Shown: positions 36,816 through 47,248, numbered from the stretch's first letter. The stretch: DNA of 64,000 nucleotides from Kitasatospora herbaricolor (GCF_030813695.1 NZ_JAUSVA010000002.1:4216001-4280000); one strand, 5' to 3'. The notes: a model not told the origin generated them from the letters alone. Numbers and translations are program-made.

Positions 36816-37517
36816 TCAGCCGAGGACGCCCGGCGACAGCACCGTGAACCAGAGCAGGACGAAGGTCGCCACCGACATGATCGGCACCAGCACCTTGGTC
36901 TCCACGCCGTTGCCGCTGCGCTTGATCAGCACCAGTTCGTAGCGCTCCTTGTGGGGCCAGAGCAGCGGCGCGCCCTTCTTGGTGAGGCAGTCGCCCAGCA
37001 GGTGTGCCAGCGTGCCCAGCGCCACCGCGTACGGCAGCCAGCCCGGCGCGCTCGGCAGCCACTTGTTCATACCGGCCGTACCCAGTGCGGCAAGGCCGAT
37101 GATGGTGATCCAACTCGCCGGCCCGTCGCCCGGCGGGTGCAGCCGCAGCGCCCGGATCGCCAGCGCGAGCAGCAGGAACGTCAGGCCGAGGGTGAAGTTG
37201 CGGCCGAGGAAGGTCACGCCCGCCCAGCTGCCCCCGCCCATCAGCGCGACGAAGAGCAGGGAATGGGTGGCGTGCCGGTGCCCGCCGGAGATCCAGGCGA
37301 CGAAGCGGCAGAGCAGCTTGGAGACCGGACCCAGGAAGTTGGCGATCGTCCCGTCGTGGTGGTCGAGGTCGGGCAGCAGGGCCGCGCCCGCGCAGAGCAC
37401 CGTGCCCATGAGTATGTCGGCGGGCTGGAGCGTGGTGTGCAGCAGCAGCGGGGGCAGGAACGGCGCCGAGGCCGCGTACAGCATCGCGCCGCTGACCGCG
37501 TGCGAGTGACCCATCAT
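36816..37517 (-). CDS. DUF457 membrane-bound metal-dependent hydrolase (YdjM-like)
   Basis: A 233-residue membrane protein starting at MMGHSHAVSG, with GGGGGAG six bases upstream. Membrane segments alternate with conserved His/Asp motifs: GHSHAVSGAM, LLPDLDHHDGTI, GGHRHATHSLLF and LAHLLGDCLTKKGAPLLWP. These are the metal-binding signatures of the YdjM/DUF457 family, whose E. coli member is LexA-controlled. The enzymatic role is unproven; a phospholipid or polyprenyl-type substrate is possible. A longer upstream frame is not protein-like. Confidence 0.85.
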   Translation of the reverse strand: MMGHSHAVSGAMLYAASAPFLPPLLLHTTLQPADILMGTVLCAGAALLPDLDHHDGTIANFLGPVSKLLCRFVAWISGGHRHATHSLLFVALMGGGSWAGVTFLGRNFTLGLTFLLLALAIRALRLHPPGDGPASWITIIGLAALGTAGMNKWLPSAPGWLPYAVALGTLAHLLGDCLTKKGAPLLWPHKERYELVLIKRSGNGVETKVLVPIMSVATFVLLWFTVLSPGVLG

Positions 37518-37768
37518 GGAGTGCTCCCCCTCGTCGCGTGCGCCCCCTCGGGTCGCCGCTTCCGTCACGTCGCCGTACGACGCCCCGGCGGGTCCACCGC
37601 CAGGGCCGGCTGAGCCGGACGGGTGAGCCGCGCCGACGCTATCAGCAGCGCCCTGGCGGCCGGCGGAGGCCACCGGGCCCGTCCAGCCGTACGGATACCC
37701 GCCCGGGGCACCCGTACGCCTGCGGGCCGGCGCACCGAGCCCGCCGGCGGGACGGCCGGCGGGACGGG

Positions 37769-38953
37769 TCAGAGGGCGCAGCCCTCGGTGTCCACCCTGG
37801 CCGTGGCCGTGGCGCCCTTCTCGGCGTCGCCGCGGACCTCGGCGGCCGTCAGCACGTAGCCGGTGTCGGCGCTGTCCAGCGACTTGGCGAAGACCACGCC
37901 GTACACCTGCCCGTCCGGGGTGAGCAGCGGCCCGCCGCTGTTGCCCTGGCGGATCAGCGAACGCACCGAGTACACGTCGCGGACGACCTGGCCGCGGTGA
38001 TAGATGTCCGGCCCGTTGGCCTGGATCCGGCCGCGGATGCGGGCCGGCTGCACGTTGAAGGCGCCGTTCTCGGGGAACCCCGCCACGACCGCGCTGTCGT
38101 TGGTCCGGGCCTCGCCGGCGAAGGCCAGCGGCGGGGCGTTGAGCTTGGGGACGTCCAGGATCGCGATGTCGCGCTGCCAGTCGTAGCTGACCACGGTGGC
38201 GTCGTAGAGCGGCCCGACGCCGCCGACCTGCACGGTCGGCTCGTCGACCCCGCCGACCACGTGGGCGTTGGTCATCACCCGGTGCGGGGCGTAGACGAAC
38301 CCGCTGCCCTCCAGGGTCTTGCCGCAGGAGGTCGCGGTGCCGACCACCTTCACCAGGGACTGCCTGGCCCTGGCCACCGCCGGGCCGGCGGCCAGCGCGG
38401 GGTCGGGCGGCGAGACCTCGGTGATCGGCTCGTGCTCGAAGGGGTTGAAGACCTGCGGGAAGCCGTTGCGGGCGAGCGCCTTGGAGAAGTCGGAGAACCA
38501 GTTCGGGGCGTCGCCCGGCAGGGTGTCCTGGACGCCGCCGAGCACCACGGACGTCCGGACCTGCTTGGAGACGGTCGGCAGCGAGGTGCCCGCCAGCGCG
38601 GACCCGATCAGCCAGGCCACCAGCAGCATCGAGATCACGTTGACCACCGACCCGCCGGCCGCGTCCAGCACCTTGGCCGGCTTGCGGTCGATGTGGCCGC
38701 GCAGTTTCCAGCCGAAGTGCGTGGTGACGGCCTGCCCGATCGCCGCCAGCACGATCACCACCACGACCGCGACCACCGAGGCGGTGGTGCCCGGGCTGAG
38801 GTGGCTGAGCAGCAGCGGGAGCAGCTGCACGGCGATCAGGCCGCCGCCGAGGAATCCCAGGACCGACAGGACGCCCACCACGAATCCCTGCCGGTACCCG
38901 GACACGGCGAAGCCGATCGCGGCGACGATCAACAGCAGATCCAGGACGTTCAC
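37769..38953 (-). CDS. marP: MarP-family membrane serine protease
   Basis: A 394-residue protein with a CvpA/colicin V-type four-helix membrane domain (about 1-125), a linker, and a trypsin-fold periplasmic protease domain. The triad lies in TNAHVVGG (His, about 228), WQRDIAILDV (Asp, about 262) and IRQGNSGGPLL (Ser, about 337). The same architecture is known for mycobacterial MarP (Rv3671c), needed for acid and oxidative stress survival. A Cys in ATSCGKT and one in the C-terminal TEGCAL could form the redox disulfide. Downstream of the NUDIX and nth genes on the same strand, as in mycobacteria. Confidence 0.9.
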   Translation of the reverse strand: MNVLDLLLIVAAIGFAVSGYRQGFVVGVLSVLGFLGGGLIAVQLLPLLLSHLSPGTTASVVAVVVVIVLAAIGQAVTTHFGWKLRGHIDRKPAKVLDAAGGSVVNVISMLLVAWLIGSALAGTSLPTVSKQVRTSVVLGGVQDTLPGDAPNWFSDFSKALARNGFPQVFNPFEHEPITEVSPPDPALAAGPAVARARQSLVKVVGTATSCGKTLEGSGFVYAPHRVMTNAHVVGGVDEPTVQVGGVGPLYDATVVSYDWQRDIAILDVPKLNAPPLAFAGEARTNDSAVVAGFPENGAFNVQPARIRGRIQANGPDIYHRGQVVRDVYSVRSLIRQGNSGGPLLTPDGQVYGVVFAKSLDSADTGYVLTAAEVRGDAEKGATATARVDTEGCAL

Positions 38954-39154
38954 CCGGACACCCTCCCACGGCCTCGCGCCGGGCGGGCACCAGGCTCGGT
39001 GAACGGCTCCTCCCCCGTTTGCGCCCGGACAACCCGGACGACCCCGGACGACCCGGGCGCCCGGCGGCCGGCCGGTGGCCGCTCGGCGGGTGTCAGCCGG
39101 CTCGCCGGCAGCCCTCCGACGACCGTCCGACAGCTGTCGGCGGCTGTCGGGCGG

Positions 39155-39886
39155 CTACCCGGCGGCGGGAGTGTCGCCCAGCAGGGCCCCGGAGCGGCCG
39201 AGGCTGGCCTGGGCCAGGTCGATGGCCTCCTCGGAGAGGGCCAGCGTCCTGGTGGTGTCCCAGGGGCGCTCCAGACCGCTGTGGTGCAGCACCCGGTCGA
39301 TCACGCCGGCGGTGAATCCCCAGACCAGCCGGTCGGCGACCGCGAAGGCCGGACCGAGGTGGCCCGAGGGGTGCCGCAGCCTGGCCCGGTTGGCCGGGTC
39401 GGTGAGCTCGGCGATCGGCACCCGGAACACCGCGCCGGTCTCGGCCTGGTCCACCGGCCCGACCGGGCTCTCCCGGCGCCACCAGCCGAGCACCGGGGTG
39501 ACCACGAAGCGGCTGACCGGGATGTACAACGCCGGGAGGGTCGCGAAGACCTGCACGCCGGACGGGTCGAGGCCGGTCTCCTCCCAGGCCTCGCGCAGCG
39601 CGGCCGCGACCGGCCCGGGGCCTTGCGGGTCACCGTCCTCCGGATCCAGGGCGCCGCCGGGGAAGGACGACTGGCCCGCGTGCGAGCGCAGCGAGCGGGC
39701 CCGCTCGATCAGCAGCAGGTCGGGACCGGACGGCCCCTCGCCGAAGAGCATCAGCACCGCGGAGGGCCGCCCCCCTTCGGCGGGCGGCAGGAACCGGCTC
39801 AGCTGCTCCGGCCGGACGGTCTCGGCCGCGTCCCGAACGGGCAGCAGCCAGGCCGGCAGGCCGTCCCGCTCGATCCGCGTGCTCAC
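39155..39886 (-). CDS. NUDIX hydrolase, CoA pyrophosphatase type
   Basis: A 243-residue protein whose GTG start overlaps the nth stop as GTGA, with GGGGGAGG before it. It carries the UPF0035 CoA motif (LLIERARSLRSHAGQSSFPGG) merged into a full NUDIX box (GGALDPEDGD...AAALREAWEETGL). Such enzymes cleave CoA and its derivatives to 3',5'-ADP and 4'-phosphopantetheine. It is translationally coupled to nth; marP follows after 200 bases. Confidence 0.9.
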   Translation of the reverse strand: MSTRIERDGLPAWLLPVRDAAETVRPEQLSRFLPPAEGGRPSAVLMLFGEGPSGPDLLLIERARSLRSHAGQSSFPGGALDPEDGDPQGPGPVAAALREAWEETGLDPSGVQVFATLPALYIPVSRFVVTPVLGWWRRESPVGPVDQAETGAVFRVPIAELTDPANRARLRHPSGHLGPAFAVADRLVWGFTAGVIDRVLHHSGLERPWDTTRTLALSEEAIDLAQASLGRSGALLGDTPAAG

Positions 39887-40785
39887 GCGACCTCCCCCTG
39901 CCCGTCCCCGGCGGCGGCTCCGGCGCCTGGCGCACCGCCCGCGCCGGGCGCCGCGGCCTGTCCCGGGTACCCGGCCGGGGGCCGCAGCCGCTGGCCCGGC
40001 TGACCGCCCAGCTCGTACTTCAGCAGCTTCCGCGCCTTCTCCGGGTCGGTCTCGCCCTCCCCGTAGGAGGGGCAGAGCGGGGCGATCGGGCAGGCGCCGC
40101 AGGCGGGCTTGCGGGAGTGGCAGACGCGCCGGCCGTGGAAGACCACGCGGTGCGAGAGCATCGTCCACTCGGACTTCGGGAAGATCTCGGCGACCGCCGC
40201 CTCGACCTTCTCCGGGTCCTCCTCGGCGGTCCAGCCGAAGCGTCGCGCCAGCCGCCCGAAGTGGGTGTCCACGGTGATCCCCGGCACCCCGAAGGCGTTG
40301 CCGAGCACCACGTTCGCGGTCTTCCGGCCGACCCCGGGCAGGGTGACCAGGTCCTCCAGCCGCCCGGGCACCTCGCCGCCGAAGCGGTCCCGCAGGGCGG
40401 CCGAGAGGCCGAGCAGCGAGCGGGCCTTGGCCCGGAAGAAGCCCGTCGGCCGGATGATCTCCTCCAGCTCCTCCGGCACCGCCGCCGCCATGTCCTCCGG
40501 CGTCGGGTACTTCGCGAACAGCACCGGCGTCGTCTGGTTCACCCGCAGGTCGGTGGTCTGCGCCGACAGCACGGTGGCCACCAGCAGCTCGAAGGGGTTC
40601 TCGAAGTCCAGCTCCGGATGCGCGTACGGGTACAGCTCCGCCAGCTCGCGGTTGATCTTCCGCGCCCGCCGGACCATCGCCAGGTGCGACTCCGGCTTCC
40701 TCGGCTTCGCCACGGGCTTCGCGGCCTTCTTCACGGCCTTGGTCGCCGCCGGCGCGGCCGCCTTGCGGACCTTGCTCTCTGCCAT
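39883..40785 (-). CDS. nth: Endonuclease III (DNA glycosylase/AP lyase)
   Basis: Base-excision repair enzyme that removes oxidised pyrimidines. It has 300 residues, including a Lys/Ala-rich N-terminal extension of about 30 and a Gly/Ala/Pro-rich C-terminal tail of about 50. The helix-hairpin-helix LPGVGRKTANVV includes the catalytic Lys, the catalytic Asp is in VDTHFGRL, and the 4Fe-4S cluster ligands are in CHSRKPACGACPIAPLC. First gene of nth-NUDIX, coupled by a 4-base overlap. Confidence 0.95.
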   Translation of the reverse strand: MAESKVRKAAAPAATKAVKKAAKPVAKPRKPESHLAMVRRARKINRELAELYPYAHPELDFENPFELLVATVLSAQTTDLRVNQTTPVLFAKYPTPEDMAAAVPEELEEIIRPTGFFRAKARSLLGLSAALRDRFGGEVPGRLEDLVTLPGVGRKTANVVLGNAFGVPGITVDTHFGRLARRFGWTAEEDPEKVEAAVAEIFPKSEWTMLSHRVVFHGRRVCHSRKPACGACPIAPLCPSYGEGETDPEKARKLLKYELGGQPGQRLRPPAGYPGQAAAPGAGGAPGAGAAAGDGQGEVA

Positions 40786-41032
40786 GCACGAAGGCTACGC
40801 CGCGGAAGCGGGCCCACGAAGCGCGTTCACGAGGACGGCCGGCCGATCGGCGCCCGGTTCCGGCCCCGGGACGGAGCCGGGCGGGCCTTCCGCCCGGCGG
40901 CAGAGGGACGACGGGCCGCGGCGCCCGGCGGGCGTCCGGCACGGCGACGACGATCCCGGCTGACGCACCGCCAGGCGGGGTGCGCGGTGGCGGGTATGCC
41001 CTTCGGCAGGGCGGGGAAAGGCCGCGGAACTC

Positions 41033-41052
41033 GTCAGGATTCGAGAAGCGCC
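41033..41052 (+). promoter_or_regulatory. AraC/VOC shared motif, copy 1
   Basis: GTCAGGATTCGAGAAGCGCC ends 30 bases before the first VOC gene. A copy with one mismatch ends 30 bases before the second VOC gene. It is a candidate binding site for the AraC-type regulator encoded between them, overlapping a promoter. Confidence 0.6.
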
Positions 41053-41082
41053 GGCCGTCCGGCCGCCGCTACCGTGACGACC

Positions 41083-41493
41083 ATGGACATCACCATTCAC
41101 ACCAGCTTCCTGCCGCACGACGACCCGGAGGCGTCCCTGGCCTTCTACCGCGACGTGCTCGGCTTCGAGGTCCGCAGCGACTTCGGGACCGGGACGATGC
41201 GCTGGATCACGGTCGGCCCCGTCGGCCAGCCCGGCACGTCCATCCTGCTGGCGCCGCCGGCCGCCGACCCCGGGATCACCGAGGAGGAGCGCGGCACCAT
41301 CACCCGGATGATGGCCAAGGGCACCTACGGCTGGATCCTGCTGGCCACCCGGGACCTCGACGGCACCTTCGAGAAGCTGCAGGCCGGCGACGCCGAGGTG
41401 GTCCAGGAGCCGACCCGGCAGCCGTACGGCATCCGGGACTGCGCCTTCCGCGACCCGGCGGGCAACCTGGTCCGGATCCAGGAGGTGGGCTGA
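41083..41493 (+). CDS. VOC/glyoxalase family protein
   Basis: A 136-residue single-module vicinal-oxygen-chelate protein: MDITIHTSFLPHDDPEASLAFYRDVLGFEVR opens the first beta-alpha-beta motif, and DCAFRDPAGNLVRIQEV closes the second. Such proteins cover glyoxalases, dioxygenases and antibiotic-resistance proteins; the substrate cannot be told. No good ribosome site precedes the ATG; a GTG nine bases upstream (41074) is possible. It lies before an AraC regulator and shares an upstream motif with the other VOC gene, which suggests common control. Confidence 0.82.
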   Translation: MDITIHTSFLPHDDPEASLAFYRDVLGFEVRSDFGTGTMRWITVGPVGQPGTSILLAPPAADPGITEEERGTITRMMAKGTYGWILLATRDLDGTFEKLQAGDAEVVQEPTRQPYGIRDCAFRDPAGNLVRIQEVG

Positions 41494-41600
41494 GCCGGTC
41501 CGGTCACCGGTAGGGCCGCAGCACAAGCCGGCGGGCACCCCGCCTCCCCCTCGGCAGGGGTACCGGGTGCCCGCGGACACCGACGAGAGGGAGTCCTGAC

Positions 41601-42065
41601 ATGTGCCATCCCGGGTGGCATCGCGCGCGCATCGCGGCGCAGCACCTGAGCGACCTCGCGCGGCTGCGCCGCGTACGGGACCGGATCGACCGGGAGTACC
41701 GGCGACCGCTGGACGTCGAGGCGCTCGCCCGTGGCGCGGGCATGCCCGCGGGGCAGCTGAGCCGGGAGTTCCGGCTGGCCTACGGCCGTTCGCCGTACGC
41801 CTATCTGACCGCGCGTCGCATCGAGCACGCGACGGCGCTGCTCCGGCGCGGCGGCCCCGACCCCGCCGGGGTCTGGGCCGCGGTCGGCTGCTCCTCGCCG
41901 GGCGTGTTCGCGGCCCGCTTCACCGAGCTGGTCGGCATGCCGCCCGGCGCCTTCCGGCTCCGGGCCGCGGGCCCGGGCGCGGCCTTGGCGCCGAGGCCGG
42001 CGGAACACCGGACCGGACCGGTCAGGAATCGAGAAGCGCCCGCCGCCGAGCCCCAACTAGCTTGA
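41601..42065 (+). CDS. AraC-family transcriptional regulator (short)
   Basis: A 154-residue protein with GAGGGAG before the ATG. Unlike full-length AraC proteins (about 280 residues) it consists almost only of the double HTH domain: DRIDREYRRPLDVEALARGAGMPAGQLSREFRLAYGRSPYAYL, then WAAVGCSSPGVFAARFTELVGMPPGAFR. An N-terminal CHPGWH could bind metal, as could the Cys in the second HTH. It probably controls the flanking VOC genes through the shared motif. The last 45 bases of the gene overlap the upstream motif of the second VOC gene. Confidence 0.85.
   Translation: MCHPGWHRARIAAQHLSDLARLRRVRDRIDREYRRPLDVEALARGAGMPAGQLSREFRLAYGRSPYAYLTARRIEHATALLRRGGPDPAGVWAAVGCSSPGVFAARFTELVGMPPGAFRLRAAGPGAALAPRPAEHRTGPVRNREAPAAEPQLA
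42021..42040 (+). promoter_or_regulatory. AraC/VOC shared motif, copy 2
   Basis: GTCAGGAATCGAGAAGCGCC lies inside the 3' end of the AraC gene and ends 30 bases before the GTG of the second VOC gene. It differs from copy 1 at one base. Confidence 0.6.
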
Positions 42066-42070
42066 TTCCC

Positions 42071-42694
42071 GTGGCAACCATTGAATCCCTCACCATCGAG
42101 GTGGCCGACCTCACGGCCGCCGACCGCTTCTACACCGCCTTCGGTCTGGGCACCCGGGTGCGCCTGCGGGCCTCGGCGGAGCCGACGACCGGCTTCCGCG
42201 GGTTCTCGCTGTCGCTCACCGTGTCGCAGCCGGGCACCGTCGACAACCTGGTCGGCGCGGCCCTGGACGCCGGCGCCACCGCCCTGAAGCCCGCCGCCAA
42301 GTCGTTCTGGGGCTACGGCGGCGTGGTGCAGGCCCCGGACGGCACGATCTGGAAGATCGCCACCTCGGAGAAGAAGAACACCGGCCCGGCCACCCGGGAG
42401 ATCGACGAGATGGTGCTCCTGCTGGGGGCCGCGGACGTGGCCGCGAGCAGGAGCTTCTACGTGGGGCGCGGCCTGGCCGTGGCGAAGAGCTTCGGCCGCA
42501 AGTACGTCGAGTTCGCCACCCCGTCGAGCGCCGTGAAGCTGGCGCTGTACGGGCGCCGTGCCCTCGCCAAGGACCTCGGTGTCCCGATCGACGGCAGCGG
42601 CTCGCACCGGCTGGTGCTCAGCGGCGACGCCGGCCCCTTCAGCGACCCGGACGGGTTCGCCTGGGAGGCGGTCTCGCCCGTGTCCGCGGCCTGA
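42071..42694 (+). CDS. VOC/glyoxalase family protein, two modules
   Basis: A 207-residue protein starting with GTG six bases after the AraC stop. Two VOC modules can be seen: ATIESLTIEVADLTAADRFYTAFGLG up to APDGTIWKIA, and EIDEMVLLLGAADVAASRSFY up to SDPDGFAWEAV. Metal ligands typical of glyoxalase I are not obvious. It is probably co-regulated with the first VOC gene through the shared motif. Substrate unknown. Confidence 0.82.
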   Translation: MATIESLTIEVADLTAADRFYTAFGLGTRVRLRASAEPTTGFRGFSLSLTVSQPGTVDNLVGAALDAGATALKPAAKSFWGYGGVVQAPDGTIWKIATSEKKNTGPATREIDEMVLLLGAADVAASRSFYVGRGLAVAKSFGRKYVEFATPSSAVKLALYGRRALAKDLGVPIDGSGSHRLVLSGDAGPFSDPDGFAWEAVSPVSAA

Positions 42695-42833
42695 CCCTCG
42701 CCGCCGGCGCACGACGAACGACGCACGTACGGGACCCCGCACACAGGCACCGCCGTACCGGCGCACCGCCACCTCCGCAGGCACCTGTACACACCTGTCC
42801 GACCCTGTCCGACCCTTTCCGGGAGGAACCGCA

Positions 42834-43310
42834 ATGAAGAGCACCCAGACGTCCGGCAGGAGCGCCACCGCGGCCGCCGAGAAGTACGACGGCTTCACGG
42901 AGGAGGAGCGCAGCGCGATGAAGGAGCGCGCCCGGGAGCTGAAGGCCGCCGCGCCCCGCGGCTCGAAGGCGGCCAAGCCCGATCCCGAGGCCGAGCTGCT
43001 CGCGAAGATCGCCGAGATGACGGACGCGGACCGAGCGCTCGCCGAGCGGGTGCACGCCATCGTCAGGGCCACCGCGCCGGACCTCACCCCCAGGACCTGG
43101 TACGGGATGCCCGCGTACGCCAAGGACGGCAAGATCGTCTGTTTCTTCCAGAGCGCGCAGAAGTTCAAGTCGCGGTACGCCACGCTGGGCTTCAGCGACC
43201 AGGCGGCCCTGGACGACGGCACCCTGTGGCCGACCGCCTTCGCGCTGACCGAGCTGACCGCCGCCGCCGAGGCGCAGATCGCGGACCTGCTCAGGAGGGC
43301 GGTGGGCTGA
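42834..43310 (+). CDS. DUF1801 protein
   Basis: A 158-residue protein with GGGAGGAA before the ATG. The N-terminal about 60 residues are charged and helical. The DUF1801/YdhG-like domain follows, with TPRTWYGMPAYAKDGKIVCFFQSAQKFKSRYATLGF. Members are called iron-chaperone-like from the frataxin-like fold; the biochemical role in actinobacteria is unproven. It is the third gene after the AraC/VOC set and may be transcribed separately. Confidence 0.8.
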   Translation: MKSTQTSGRSATAAAEKYDGFTEEERSAMKERARELKAAAPRGSKAAKPDPEAELLAKIAEMTDADRALAERVHAIVRATAPDLTPRTWYGMPAYAKDGKIVCFFQSAQKFKSRYATLGFSDQAALDDGTLWPTAFALTELTAAAEAQIADLLRRAVG

Positions 43311-43582
43311 GGACCGCCCGAGGGAGCGGCCGACGGGTGCCCGAGCAGGCCCGGCGGCCCCGGCAGGCCCCGGCAGGCCGCAGCGGCCCGGCTCGTGGAT
43401 CATGGCTCAGGGGCGCGCGGCACGGCGGCGCGCGCCTTGGCGAGCGGGGATGCGACCGTCTCGTCGCCCCGGCGGGGCCCGGTGTGATCTTCTTGAGCCG
43501 GACGGTGTCCGAAGCCGCCCCGGACGGGTGGACAGCCGGTCCGGCCGGCGCTGAACCAACCCTCATCGGAAGGAACTCCCCC

Positions 43583-44986
<1,404 letters not shown>

Positions 44987-45021
44987 GTCCCGCGGGCGGC
45001 CGGACGGCCGCCGACGATGCA

Positions 45022-45061
45022 CCGGGCCCGGCCCGCGGTACCCGCCGCGGGCCGGGCCCGG
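45022..45061 (+). terminator. Terminator after lpdA
   Basis: A perfect 17-bp stem CCGGGCCCGGCCCGCGG with a six-base loop lies 36 bases after the stop. Confidence 0.8.
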
Positions 45062-45262
45062 TCGCGTCACAACCCGCGGAACCGCCGGAGCACCCTGCCG
45101 ACGGCCCCCGACCGGCGCCGTCCAGCAGTCCCCGGGGCGTCGCGGGGGCCTCCCGGGCCTGTGGTCCATACCTTTCATGAACATCGTCCGAACTCGGCGC
45201 TCCGAGCGGGCCCCGGTGCCTAGGCTGCGGCCGTCCCGCACCTGACTCCGAGAGATGTGACG

Positions 45263-46150
45263 ATGCTCTTCCTTTCCGTCCTGCTGATCGCCACCGCCCT
45301 GGTCCTGCTCGTCCTCGGACGGCGGCGGGTGACGACGTCCGGCTGGGCCACCTTCGGCGGTCTCCTGTCCGGCGTGCTCGGGCTGCTGGTCGGGCTCAGC
45401 ACGGTCATGTACGTCGTGGACCCGTACCAGGTAGGGGTGCCGACCACGCTGGGCAAGGTCGGCGGGACCTGGCAGTCCGGGCTGCACCTGAAGTCGCCGC
45501 TGACGGACGTGACCACCTTCTCGACCCGCCCGGCCGACCTCGATCTGACCGGCGACAACACGGTGGAGGTCCGCTCCTCCGAGGGCGGGGTGCTCTACGC
45601 CGACCTCACCGTGAAGTGGTCCATCGACCCCGAGCACACCCTGGCCCTGTACAAGCTGGCCGGCAGCGCCGAGGCCGTCGAGCAGCGCCTGGTCTACCCG
45701 GACAGCCGGGAGATCGTCCGCAACGTCTTCGCCAGGCACACCGGCGTCGAGGGCTACTCCTCGCAGCGCGAGGCGATCAGCACCGAGATCGACCAGCTGA
45801 TCACCCAGCGGCTGGCCCCGCGCGGGATCCTCGTGAACGGCGTCAACCTGCGCAACGTCAAGCCGAGCGACGGCCTGCAGAAGGCCATCGACCAGAAGAT
45901 CCAGCAGGACCAGGCCACCGCCCAGGCCGAGGCGGCCACCCGGACGGCCAAGGCCGAGGCGGAGAAGCGCAAGATCGAATCGGAGAGCACCGCGGCCGCG
46001 AACAGCGTGATCGCCAACTCGCTGACCGACAAGATCCTGCTCAGCCAGTGCATCGAGGCCTTCAAGGCCGCGGCCGAGAAGAACCCGGTCTACGCCAGCC
46101 CGTGCGGCTCGGCGGGCACCCCGGTGATCGTGGACGGCACCAAGCGCTGA
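45263..46150 (+). CDS. SPFH/band 7 (prohibitin-like) membrane protein
   Basis: A 295-residue membrane scaffold protein. The ATG at 45263 has GAGAG upstream; a GTG six bases earlier is an alternative. Two N-terminal transmembrane segments (about 1-20 and 30-52) are followed by an SPFH domain (VDPYQVGVPTTLGKVGGTWQSGLHLKSPLT... IRNVFARH) and an Ala/Glu/Lys coiled coil (QDQATAQAEAATRTAKAEAEKRKIE). The C-terminus has two Cys. Such proteins organise membrane microdomains or proteases. A single gene in the block between nth and crp. Confidence 0.85.
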   Translation: MLFLSVLLIATALVLLVLGRRRVTTSGWATFGGLLSGVLGLLVGLSTVMYVVDPYQVGVPTTLGKVGGTWQSGLHLKSPLTDVTTFSTRPADLDLTGDNTVEVRSSEGGVLYADLTVKWSIDPEHTLALYKLAGSAEAVEQRLVYPDSREIVRNVFARHTGVEGYSSQREAISTEIDQLITQRLAPRGILVNGVNLRNVKPSDGLQKAIDQKIQQDQATAQAEAATRTAKAEAEKRKIESESTAAANSVIANSLTDKILLSQCIEAFKAAAEKNPVYASPCGSAGTPVIVDGTKR

Positions 46151-46319
46151 CCGGGCCCGCGCCGTCCGGGAGCCCGTCCGTCCGGGAGCCGCCGCGCCCC
46201 GCGACCGCCGCACGACCGGCCCTCCGGCACCGCCCCGACCGGTCGGCCCGGGTCTCCCGGCCCGGTCGGGCGGGCCCTGACCAGCGGGGCCGAAATGTAA
46301 CCGATGAGTACGAATGGCC

Positions 46320-46402
46320 CCGTACAGTGCTCCCCGGCGCACCCCCTCCTCATATGATCGGAGCGACATGCGCCATGCTTGGTGATGCAGAGCACTGTAC
46401 GG
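46320..46402. promoter_or_regulatory. crp promoter region with 13-bp inverted repeat and CRP-like site
   Basis: CCGTACAGTGCTC (46320-46332) and its exact complement GAGCACTGTACGG (46390-46402) flank 57 bases containing CATATGAT, a -10-like element. GTGATGCAGAGCAC (46382-46395) resembles the streptomycete CRP motif GTG-N6-GNCAC with one deviation. Autoregulation is likely but inferred. Confidence 0.5.
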
Positions 46403-46451
46403 ACTTGCGCCGACCGCCCCGACGGGCGGACGGCCGAGAAGGAGGAAGCAC

Positions 46452-47126
46452 GTGGACGACGTTCTGCGGCGCGCCGCACTCTTCGCGGCACTCGACGACG
46501 AGCAGGCCGGCGAGCTGCGCGCTTCCATGACCGAGGTGACCCTCGCCCGTGGTGAGTCCCTCTTCCACGAGGGCGACCCCGGCGACCGCCTCTACGTGGT
46601 CGCCGAGGGCAAGGTCAAGCTGCACCGGGCCTCGCCGGACGGCCGCGAGAACATGCTCGCGGTGCTCGGCCCCAGCGAGATGATCGGCGAGCTGTCGCTC
46701 TTCGACCCCGGACCGCGCACCGCCACGGCCAGCGCGCTCACCGAGGTCAAGCTGCTCGGGCTCGGCCACGGCGACCTGCAGCCCTGGCTGCACGCCCGCC
46801 CGGAGGTCTCCATCGCCCTGCTGCGGGCCATCGCCCGCCGCCTGCGCCGGACCAACGACGTGATGTCCGACCTGGTCTTCTCCGACGTTCCCGGCCGCGT
46901 GGCCAAGGCCCTGCTGGACCTCTCGCGCCGCTTCGGCGTGCCGTCCGACGAGGGCATCCACGTGGCCCACGACCTCACCCAGGAGGAGCTGGCCCAGCTG
47001 GTCGGCGCCTCCCGCGAGACGGTCAACAAGGCGCTCGCCGACTTCGCCGGCCGCGGCTGGCTGAAGCTGGAGGCCCGCGCCGTGGTCCTGATGGACGTCG
47101 AGCGGCTGTCCCGGCGCTCGCGCTGA
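46452..47126 (+). CDS. crp: cAMP receptor protein-family regulator
   Basis: A 224-residue CRP/FNR-type global regulator, important in streptomycetes for germination and antibiotic production. The cyclic-nucleotide domain contains GESLFHEGDPGDRLYVVAEGKVKL and the phosphate-binding cassette region GELSLFDPGPRTATASA. The dimer helix follows, then the HTH TQEELAQLVGASRETVNKAL (about 176-195). The GTG start follows GGAGGAAGCAC. Homologue of mycobacterial Rv3676 in the same neighbourhood. Confidence 0.94.
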   Translation: MDDVLRRAALFAALDDEQAGELRASMTEVTLARGESLFHEGDPGDRLYVVAEGKVKLHRASPDGRENMLAVLGPSEMIGELSLFDPGPRTATASALTEVKLLGLGHGDLQPWLHARPEVSIALLRAIARRLRRTNDVMSDLVFSDVPGRVAKALLDLSRRFGVPSDEGIHVAHDLTQEELAQLVGASRETVNKALADFAGRGWLKLEARAVVLMDVERLSRRSR

Positions 47127-47149
47127 CACCCGCCGTCACCGGCACCGAC

Positions 47150-47182
47150 GAGGGTCCGTACGCCACCGGCGCACGGGCCCTC
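47150..47182. terminator. Bidirectional terminator between crp and the MBL gene
   Basis: GAGGGTCCGT pairs with ACGGGCCCTC with one mismatch, extended by GCC/GGC. It lies between the convergent crp and MBL-fold genes. Confidence 0.65.
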
Positions 47183-47248
47183 GGGCGTCTCCGGACACCG
47201 GCGCGGGCACCCCGGCCGGGCGCGCGGCCACGGCGGCCGGGCCGGCGC

